This document shows, one piece after another, positions 54,921 to 64,000 of a DNA stretch of 64,000 nt. The DNA lies in assembly GCA_010645155.1 (NCBI GenBank), contig JAAGOF010000128.1, positions 129,437-193,436 on the forward strand, read 5' to 3'. Under the pieces are notes generated by a model. The model was not told the origin of the DNA. It saw only the letters and a list, made by a program, of their open reading frames with translations, and did no database searches. Origin of the DNA: Tigriopus japonicus. Lineage: Eukaryota; Arthropoda; Copepoda; Harpacticoida; Harpacticidae. The position numbers were made by a program, and so were the translations under genes. Positions within the stretch are counted from its first letter, which is position 1; every line of letters starts with the position of its first letter.

Positions 54921-54977
54921 TGCAAGCGAGCATCTGAGAGAGACGGTCTCTGTTCCATTCGTGTAGCTGCAGATAAC

Positions 54978-57900
54978 ATGGACCATTGGATCTCGGTGCA
55001 AAATCTGAGTGAGGTGCAGACCTTTAACAGTTCCAAGTTTGCTCAGTTTTGCAGTCTGAATCGGACTACCCATCATTTGTGCCAAATTTCTCGGCGGTTT
55101 CCACAATTTACTGCCGTGATTCCGGCTCATTGGTTGGAACAGGGCTTCATTAGTAAACTTGATGGAACATTGCTGAGTGTTTGCCTGGTTTTTCTTATCC
55201 TTGTTTCTTATGGTGCCAATACTCTGTGGTTGGTGATTTATTTGAGGTAAGATTTGCATTTGAGAATTTGAGAGAGTTAATCTTGAAACCTAGTTAATGG
55301 TGCTTATAGGAACCAAAATTTGCAAACCCCAACCAATAAGTTAGCCATTAGCTTGATATTGGCGGACTTTCTCATGATGACCAAAACGTGGTTGTTGGTT
55401 ATCAATTCCTTTGCTGGAGGTCCGATTCTTGGCACACCAGGTAAAACATGATTTTGCATGCAAATGATTGATTGTCAATGAACAATCCCTTTTATTTTGG
55501 GTATAGGTTGCATAGCCTTTGCATCGTTTGGCACCCAAGCAGGATTGGTCCAAATTTGGACCATCACCATCATCTCCCTTGATCGTGCCAATGCCATTCA
55601 TTATCCGATTGTCAAATCCAAACGATTCACACATAATCAGGTTAGCAAATTGGAGTTCGGGCGTAATCTTGGTTTATTGAAACAAATATATAATGGAAAC
55701 CAAAATGTAGATTTGCATTTGAAAGATTCAAGTTAGGGAAAATTCAAAGATTTTTGGTGAAATATAACCAGTTCCAAATGTGAAAGAAAATCTCCTACTT
55801 TTCCGATATACTCTTCAATTTAATTTTTACGTTTTAAGCAATTTTGTTGTCAGCTGCTTGCAGGTTCATATGTTTGAGAGAGAAACAACGTTTACTAGAA
55901 TTTTTGCTTTCAATCCACATTCAAAGCATATTTTGCCAACAAAAAAGTTAAAAGTGCGACTAACTAGTTAGTAAATTAAGAAAGCTCCAATTACGGTTTT
56001 GCATTGAACATTTAGCTGTAATAGAAGGAGACACATAAGTTTTACACATTTTTCCACAAAGTTTGTCCTCAAAAAATGTTATATCTCTTTTGTTTCTATG
56101 CCCATTCCTTCACCCAAAGAAAGTTTGTGCAGACACAAATTCGTTTTGGGAGCATGGCAAATAGGATCGAGCAATGGATCAAACATGACATATTCATGTC
56201 CCTTTCTGTATCTGCAGAGGACCAATTCCCAATCAATGAAATTTGTCTTGCTTTAACCCGGAGGGTTTTCCTTTGATTATACGGCAACACATGGTTTAAG
56301 TATCATTTGAAGGAACTATCCCCCTTCTGGGTATTGTAACAAAAGGTGAAAAGCTTAAAGTTTGTAATTTTTGACGATATCATGGCAAAAAACCCTCAAA
56401 TCTTGGAAAATATTTTGAGGTCATTCCATTTCATATAATAACCTGATAAAAGGAAGGAGACGTTGCAAGACCTCATAAATAAAACATCTCATGATCACTG
56501 AGTGTTGAAATATCTCATGTGGTCGGTACTTGATACTCAGGAACGTATGTTTCTTAGTCATAACTAAAAAGTTTCAGAGTTGTTGTGGCCAAGTTCAAGA
56601 AATGAACATAATTTTCTTGTCATTTTATTGTCAGTAAAACGTTGTTTTGAATCGATTGTCATTCCGGCTTATTTTTTGCGCACAAAAAAGGGTATTATCC
56701 GAAAAGAAGCAAAAATCTGTTTTCTCACATTCATGCTCTTTAGAAATCTAGTGCTTTTTAGTATCCCATAAATCGTTAACTTGATTTGGCTCACGGATTT
56801 TTGAAGTGCAAATCCGAGATCAGTTTGGATAATCAAGTACTAGCTATGATTACCCCTTTTGCAAGAATCACTGAAATGGAATGGAATGCTGGGGATGAAA
56901 ATTTTGATTTTCAGGAGGACAAATCAATTGTATGTTAGCCGAAGTCCGTTCCTTTAGTATACTCTTTTGGTATTTTTCTTATATAAGTTTATCTTTTTGT
57001 TTTTGGTATACACCTTTTCGGAAATCTTTTGGTACATCTAAAGGTCAGTTGTTGAGGTAGTTTGGAAGTATTTTAGAAACATAGAAGAAGCATATGAAAC
57101 GAAGAAGAAATAGCCTTGCTCAATCATTTTGTTACACAAGTTGTGATTGGAAAACCGCAGCTTATGTAACAAAACTTGATCCAGTTGGTTATTTCTACCA
57201 TAGATAAATAAAATAGAGATATCTCAATTTTGACGTCGACAAAACCGCCCTCTATGAGGGATTACCTAACAACATTGGTAAAAATGATTGTTTCATAAGG
57301 AACGTCATAGAGTGCGCCACCGTGTTTGTAACGCAAATATCCTTTTTGAAGTTCGATTCTCAGAGTCAATTCAGAAAATACAGCCTGCGTCATCTAGAGG
57401 TCACGGATCTCCGCACTGTCACGGCGGTCTGCCTGCTTAGCTAGAATTGAGAAGTCTGGGGGTAGTTTGTGATTTCTACTCCATATCATATACAGTACTT
57501 CTTCTATGTATCTAAATAAGTTTCTACTTAGCTTCCAAACTACCACAACAACCGACCTTAAAACGTAACTGCTTTACTCTGACTTTTAAGCCATTGAACT
57601 TAATTGCTTTTGGCAAACATGGGCAATTCGAATAAATGTATTTAAGGTCACAACGTAACTAAATAGTAAATTCACCTTGCAAATTCAAAGTGTTTGCTTT
57701 TAGAGATACTCTTATTTTCTATTATCGGCTATTGTCCAAAACGACAATTTTTTCCCAAGAGCCTAAAAAATAAATCGTCATTAGATCTCGAAGGTGAAAG
57801 AACTTTTTTTGGCCTAGCTCTAAATTTATCACCTACAAAATATCCAGACCTCTTTGCAAAGAACATTTTCACTCAGCTTGTTAGTCCTATCGCAAAATAC

Positions 57901-60900
57901 ATTTAGTATTGACAACAAAAAAGTGTCAAAGTAACACTTCGTATCAAAAAAAGAGCTCAAAAGCACCTCACAACCTAAGCTTTGATTACAAGAAAATGGT
58001 TATAATCGCTCATCTTTTAGTTGATTCCCACATTCTAGGTTTGTATTTGTGTGGGAACGATTTGGGTCATAACTGCCATATTTTCTGTGGCTCCAATTTT
58101 CGGCTGGAACCAGTATGTTTCTGAGGTAATATATACTATGATTCAATCACACACATCCGGCTCAACAACCCATTTTTACAGGCTTACTTCTTGGGATGTT
58201 CGTTTGACACGTGGAGTCACGAATTTTGGAATCAGTTGTACGTTTATACCCTGATGGTCTTGGGCTACTTCATCCCGCTAATCATTATCTGCATGTCTTA
58301 TCTCAAAATCTTCTGGTTCACCCGACAATCACGCCAATGTGTTCTCAATCACATGAGGCAAATTCAATCCCAACTTTTGGACACAACCAAGAACGAGCAA
58401 GAACATGAATCCTCTTTTATGGAGGCAACTTTCAGCGGAAATGGACATGGAACCACCGGACACAATCTTCTGTGCTCAGATCAATATGCAGAAGAATTCC
58501 TAAGGAAGACCCTCGAGGTATGAGCACTTTAGCAACGTTTTTTTGCAGCAAGACAAAGAGAATAATGGAAAATTCAGAGCGTATCAGAATTAGTCAGATT
58601 TCCGGTTTACAAGTTTACTCTTAGCTCAGCACCTGCATTTCTAACAAAAGGTCAAATGTTAGCGTTAAAAATTCAGGTAGCTTGAATTGGCTAAACCCAA
58701 GTTTGTAGAGCATTCCTCTAAAGATCAGTGTACCCAATCCTGCTAATGTGATGAGCTTAAATATAGAGAGATAGGATGGGTTGATTGACTTTGCGTTAGT
58801 TGATTGTGAGACAGGATCATAACAAGGGCTACACAAGTAATGCAAATAAAAACGCCAAAAATTCAAAAAGAGCGCACAGTTGAGGAATCTTGGATTAAAT
58901 CAAGAATCATTTGCTGAAAAAATCAAAATTAAGGGCCATAAAGACCATAAAAACATTCTTGGCTCTTGGTTTTTCGTTCAAAGTTATCAAATTAAAAAAT
59001 GGTTGTAAATTAAATTGTTGTTAGTGTAATAAAACTTAGCGTTTTGGGTCTGAAAGATCTGAACTTGGAAGAGATTTGTACTCAAGTTTTCATTATTTAA
59101 CTAAAAACAATTGGAAATACTTCAAATAGAAATGTCATAGAGAAGTTTTAAGCCTTTAAAGCTAAAAGTTTTCCAACATGGTGCTCAAAAAATCCTATTC
59201 TTCCTCACTTGCAATATATCTTTAATCCAAACAAGGAATTGCACTTCAGGAGGGAATAGATGTGATTGATTGTGAAAACCTGAACTGAAGGTCAATATCC
59301 CAAAGGAAAAAAGGAAAGTTGTTAAATTTGGTGAAAAATGTAACTGCCAAGAAAATATTAGTGATCTTTAAGAATTTGGGCAAAACACCAAATTTCGACG
59401 GCAAGGCCAAAATTGTAAATAGATTAGAAAAATGTCAGAAAATGTTCCAAATTTTGAAAAAACGGCAAGAAATGCAAAATAATAAAAGTGCAAATAAATC
59501 GGAACAAATGAAATAAAATGCATTTTCATGAAATGTACAGCCCTAATCATTGATAGGTGCAGGAGCTACAGACAAATAAACTTGAAGGCAACACTCATGG
59601 ATCAGATGGTGCTAACATTTCAGTCTTGCCAAAAATTGTGTAAATTTTCAAGGGTCAGATTTTCGAAAAATGTTGCATTTAAGAGCAATGGTATGGATTA
59701 TTTTGTTGAGAATCGCAAAATAATTAAAAAAAACAAAAGTAGAAATTGGAAAGCTTTAATTAAACTAATAGTTTGCTTTAAGGTTTGGTTGCCTCAGGAA
59801 CTTGGTCATTTTTTGGTCCTTTGGTCATCTTTTTATTCAAAGTCGGGCAGTCCTGATTCAAAAGTTCGTAAGATCCCTAAATTTCAGCTGCAAAATTTTA
59901 GAAAAATAGGAAAAAAACATTTTTTTAATGTTAAGAATTGGTTTTCTAACTTCAAGCTGTGCAGATGAGAAAAGACTTGTCGCAATTACCAGTTTGAATT
60001 TTCGGTTTATCTAACTTTCACGCTCATCAGAAACACATTTACATGTCTTCTGAACTTTTTCCCCGCCAGAATAAGCGTGGCGAAATCTGACAAAAAGCTG
60101 AAAAAGACAATACCAAATGTTGAAACAAAAATCTCTATCATCCATACCCATGTGGTTTAATTGAAGAATATACCATTGCATTATGTGGCCTTGTGTAAAA
60201 CATTGAAGTTTTGAATGTACAATAATCCAATGATGATAATATATTTTTTTCTTAAATGTGAGGAATTGGTTGCTTTGTCAGAGACCAAATCTGACATCAC
60301 AAGTACTCACTCCCATTCCTTCTTTATTTAACAAAACCATGCTCAACCTCAATATACTTCACTGTACTTCCTTATACTCTCAACAACTCACCAACTGACT
60401 TGGCACACTCAAGCTACCTGAATTATTTACGTCAGCGTGCTACGTACAGGTTATGAATGACCTGATAGTAGACTTAAGATGGTTATTTGTCTGACTTGTA
60501 AGTTAACATTTGACTCTCTGGGTTCATAGTTCACACTTTGTTGTTGTAGAAAGAGAAATGTCTCGCGCGCATGGCCCTGTTCATCATTGGCGTGTGGATC
60601 TTCACTTGGACGCCGTATGCAACAATAGCGATGCTCCAGGAACACGGTTTGGGACATTGGATAAGTCCTGGAATCTCTTTGACAGCCTTAACCCTAGCCA
60701 AATGCTCTTCTATTATCAACACCTTCATTTATGGCCTCAGGTAAATTTACTGCTCTTCATTCCACATCATAAAATAAACATTTCGAGAAGTGTTTTTGTG
60801 TTGTACATGAAGATACAAACGTTAATTAAAGGTTAGAAAGATCAGCATCAGATTTCGTTTTGGGACGTTTCCGACTTTCAATTTTCTTAATTGCTATTTT

Positions 60901-63900
60901 TTCAACGATTAAAACATTCAGCGATATTGGGTTTTGATGAGTCCAAAAACCATAGAAATGAATTATGAATAAAGGTAGAGAACTAATGAGAGATATAACC
61001 CCTACTATCGTTTTTGGGTTTCACTCTTGATTGTTAAAATCCTTAACTTGTCGTCTTGGGTAATGACGAAATAAATCCTCCTTCATGTGAATTGTAAACC
61101 TAAACCCGACAGATATTTAGAGCAGGGGTCGGCAACCACTTTTGGGTCAAGGCCCACAAATTTGATTATGTGTTGTCAGGAGCCCACCAAACAGACGTTG
61201 GTACGTTCAGGGGCCCACAAATCACCCACAGATCAAAGAGCTTTGGCCCCACGATTACAGGTCAAGGAATGTCTCGCGACCCACTACTTTTGGACTTTCC
61301 CCATAGCTCCTGGGCCCACCAAAGACCAACTTTGGGTCCACATGTGGGCTTCGGCCCACCGATTGCTTACCCCTGATTTATTATCCCAATTAAATCATTT
61401 TAATTGATGTCGCACGACCGATAACTTGGTTGGTAAAACAACGCAAATTATAGTCTTCTAGGAATTGATTACAAAACTAAGCGGTCGTCCGTTATCCAAT
61501 GGTCTAGAAATCTTTGGCTAGTATTACCAAGGAGTTGTTCATAGTAAGTGAAAGCGTTACGAAATTCGACCTTAGTCTAAATGGAGACCTACATTGGGAA
61601 AGTCCAATTTCGTCTTGAGTGGTTCATCTCAAGACAAGAGTCTTGAAAGATGGATGGATCATTCACAATGATGACGTAGCAAAAATAGAGACGACACAAA
61701 ACACATTTTTTGGGGACGAAATCGTTAAACGGAAATTTTGTCAGGATTTTACGTCTCCTATTTCATTCGCTTCCAAGCTTTCAACTTTGCAACTATATTA
61801 GGAACGTTGCTTTCTCAATCAAAGATTAATGAAAGCATTCATACACTTGAAAATGAGGGTGGCTCTTTAATTCTCTTTTTTAAGTAAACTTAAACACTGG
61901 GCTGTTTAGCTATAGAGAGGTGAATTATTCCTTAAATTGACACTAGGACGCCACCTGGTTTTAGTGCTTCCAGTTTTTGAGATGGTGACTACCCTTTAGC
62001 ACAATTTAAGATCATGCAATGCTCTGCGTTTTTTTGTGTCAGTTCTTCGACCATGCTAACGCAAGTTGAGTGCTGAACGCAAATCGTAGAACCCAAAAAT
62101 TTCTGTTTTAAAGAGTGCTTTTGCAATCAAAGTTTTGGAGAGACTGGAATTGCTTTAATCATGGTAGTTTTTGTAACGATTGTGGCGCAGCCTTATCAAC
62201 CTACAAAGTTCAAAACTCGTGCCCGTACTTTAAATGTCTTTATGGCGCCATCTATTTTTTTCCAAGGGTTCACTAAGCTCCGCCAGGCTTGGTTGAGAAT
62301 GAGCTTTTGCAAGCCCAAGTTCCACAAATATCTGGATGCTGGCATCTATTGGCTGATTAAGCACCATCTATGGTCTTGAGGCGATAAGGCGGTTCCAAAG
62401 GTACCCAAACAATTTATGTCAAACCTGGTAGAAGGTTTTGAGATATGACCAGTAAAAGACATATTTTTGAGGATGTCAAGGGAAAATTAAAATAATTTTT
62501 GTCTCCAGCACTCGCATCGGCAAAATTCATACAAAGTACTGTATGTTAAATATCATTACAATATTGTTCTTTTTGAAAACCTACTTTTCAAGAAACGAGT
62601 TGTTCTATCGGTAGGGGGCAGTAGTAAAAGCTTATTTCAAAGTTGGCGACGTTTACTTGAAAACGTCCATCAACTTTCAATTTCATGAGTTTTCAGAAGG
62701 CTCTTTTGAGTGCTTGTTTAAATACAATATGGTAATACAACAAAAAAGGCCACAACGATTTTGTATCGTGCTTTATTTCTAGAATTATAAGAGCGAAATG
62801 GGGTCCCAAGGGTTAATAGTCACTCCAATCAGAGACTTTTTTTTAGTTGGATTGCGACTTTTCGTAAGCTCAAACAATACAAACACTGCAATCTACAGGG
62901 TTGTCCTGAATTTGTCTCCCAAAACTTTAATGGTAAATTGCGACAAAACAAGACGATAAAGTTAACTTGAGGTCCAAATAACTTAAAGAGTCCAGGTGTA
63001 TGCCAAACACTTTGTTTTCGTCGTCTAATGATTTACAGCAATATTAGTTCTTCTAATGGGCGCTCAAAGTAAGGATGTTTTTGAGAATAGAGCGCGTACC
63101 CTGGGTGGGGAGTTGCTCTTCAAAACAAAATTATTGTTTTGAAACGAATCAATCGATTTTAAAATAACTTTGCCTGACAATACTTAAAACCGCTTTTTTC
63201 AATTGCTAATAGCACAAAATAATCACAAGCGAAATGTGTCAAGAATGAGTCTTGATCTGGTATGGAACTCTAATTCGTGACGACCTTGAATTTTGTTTGA
63301 CGCCCGAAAACCAATCTCAAGGGATGAACGAATGTCAAATTTAGTGTCCCCAATATTTCCATCTTTTGGGGACTCTTTTTACTGAGGTTGATCTAGCGGG
63401 GATACAATTGGAATTGGACATTGGGAATACATGAAAACAACACGAGGACGTCCTTCAGCAAAAATCATTAATTTAGTACATGAAATCTTCCAGTACATAT
63501 TTCTAAAATGTTTATTTTAAAAATTTTGAATACTCAAGTGATTGTCTGCCTAGAATTTTTTACAAATGGCAAAACAAGTTTGTCTCTGCAGCATCAAAAA
63601 ATGCTCTTTCTTCCAATTGATTCAAGAATGAATGAAAATACCCTTCTGTCCTTCAGAATCGACAGCTTCCTTGCCAAAGAGGCCCTTGTCACCATATTTC
63701 AGAGTACTCTAAACTTCAACTTTCTCTCCGCAGACTTCCTCATTTCAAGAAGCATGTCAACCAGATTCTTCCCTGGTTCAGCCCTTCATCCCAATCCAAG
63801 TCTTCTATCAAAGGTGGAATGGCTTTGGGCCTTCGAAAAGGTCCCCCATTAGACTCCAAGAAACGCATGCTCAAAAGGCGACGACGTCAAGATTCAAAGC

Positions 63901-64000
63901 TTGACTCAAGTGTCAAAGGAGATCTTTCGAATTCGAACTCGAAAACCACTTCCAAGACTCAACATGTCAGTGTGAGCGAGATTCGTGTTCAGCAAGTGCA
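54978..64000 (+). CDS. r-type opsin (GPCR), partial at right edge
   Basis: There are seven coding exons in the window: 54978-55246, 55310-55440, 55507-55640, 58039-58125, 58182-58517, 60550-60740, 63734-64000. All have GT-AG borders and compatible phases. The product is a seven-helix light receptor with an N-terminus carrying Asn-glycosylation sites. It shows TPTNKLAISLILADFLMM (TM2), GLVQIWTITIISLDR (TM3) and GWNQYVSEAYFLGCSFD (extracellular loop 2, r-opsin style). It continues with a long third cytoplasmic loop, GVWIFTWTPYATIAML (TM6) and LTLAKCSSIINTFIYG (TM7). The TM7 Lys is the retinal Schiff-base site. Unusual residues: DRA in place of D/ERY, NTFIY in place of NPxxY, and Phe where r-opsins often have Tyr three residues after the TM3 Cys. 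The tail is basic and Ser-rich. It may be a divergent or non-visual r-opsin. Confidence 0.93.
55641..58038. other. Opsin intron 3
   Basis: This 2.4-kb AT-rich intron has donor CAG|GTTAGC and acceptor CATTCTAG. No exon or defined mobile element was recognised. Confidence 0.6.
59610..60070. repeat. Dispersed repeat in opsin intron 5
   Basis: Direct-orientation match to 18640-19105 with conserved TTTTCGAAAAATGTTGCATT and GTGCAGATGAGAAA. It is diverged by eye to about 75-80% identity. No ORF. Confidence 0.65.
61123..61375. mobile_element. hAT-like MITE (CAGGGGTCGGCAA) in opsin intron 6
   Basis: Start CAGGGGTCGGCAACC and end GATTGCTTACCCCTG are inverted repeats. Internal GGCCCAC repeats are dense. 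The flanks ATTTAGAG and ATTTATTA share 5 of 8 bases, a decayed 8-bp duplication. CAGGGGT-type ends are typical of animal hAT elements. Confidence 0.75.
61376..63733. other. Remainder of opsin intron 6
   Basis: AT-rich sequence ending at the acceptor CTCTCCGCAG. Frames at 62161-62379 and 63508-63852 are unsupported; the latter overlaps exon 7 in another frame. Confidence 0.5.

Overview
The window is animal nuclear DNA. It has short GT-AG introns (56-119 nt beside multi-kilobase ones), TATA/initiator core promoters, an r-type opsin, a secreted PAN/kelch-like protein and a very dense load of eukaryotic transposons. The opsin type and the transposon mix point to an arthropod, most likely a crustacean such as a copepod; that assignment is inference from gene content. 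There are 457 N at 46713-47169 and one N at 34599, so this is a draft assembly.

Host genes. (1) 9.3-11.1 kb, plus strand: COX17 (2 exons), CHCHD7/COX23 and ETFBKMT (METTL20). All three products are mitochondrial. The genes are separated by only 23 and 2 nt, and the only poly(A) signal overlaps the last stop codon, so the layout looks like a tricistronic unit. A small one-helix membrane protein gene converges on it from the minus strand (11.2-11.57 kb). (2) 35.3-40.2 kb, minus strand: a complete four-exon gene for a secreted protein of about 485 residues (signal peptide, two PAN/apple-like modules, kelch-like repeats). (3) 51.5-51.9 kb, minus strand: two exons of an ankyrin-repeat gene. (4) 54.9-64.0 kb, plus strand: an r-opsin with seven exons in the window, running off the right edge. 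It keeps the retinal lysine but has DRA instead of D/ERY and NTFIY instead of NPxxY.

Transposons fill most of the rest. At 0.6-5.8 kb several layers are stacked. A hAT-like element (8-bp target duplication) holds a LINE fragment; the LINE holds a hAT-like element with TATCTAGATA-rich arms; that element holds a second copy of itself in opposite orientation and also a different hAT-like element. At 5.9-8.0 kb are fold-back elements. At 19.5-20.5 kb is a fold-back element whose arms are a 15-bp minisatellite. At 21.2-24.8 kb is a minus-strand Gypsy-class remnant (SAP, integrase, GPY/F, possible env) disrupted by a deleted Tc1/mariner copy. At 26.1-30.7 kb is an ISL2EU-like DNA transposon with two convergent genes, SWIM-YqaJ nuclease (plus) and THAP-DDE transposase (minus); each is broken by one in-frame stop codon and a compound hAT element sits in the YqaJ intron. 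At 33-34.7 kb is a short LTR element with a polypurine tract. At 41.1-41.5 kb is a 19-bp minisatellite. At 42.4-46.7 kb is a plus-strand Ty3/Gypsy element with gag, protease, RT, RNase H and the start of integrase before the gap. At 47.5-48.2 kb a SINE with a 16-bp target duplication sits inside the TIR of a TA-flanked MITE. More MITEs lie in the introns of the PAN/kelch and opsin genes.

The points I would look at first are the tricistronic mitochondrial locus, the two-gene THAP-DDE/YqaJ transposon, the opsin's changed G-protein motifs, and the self-nested hAT family.
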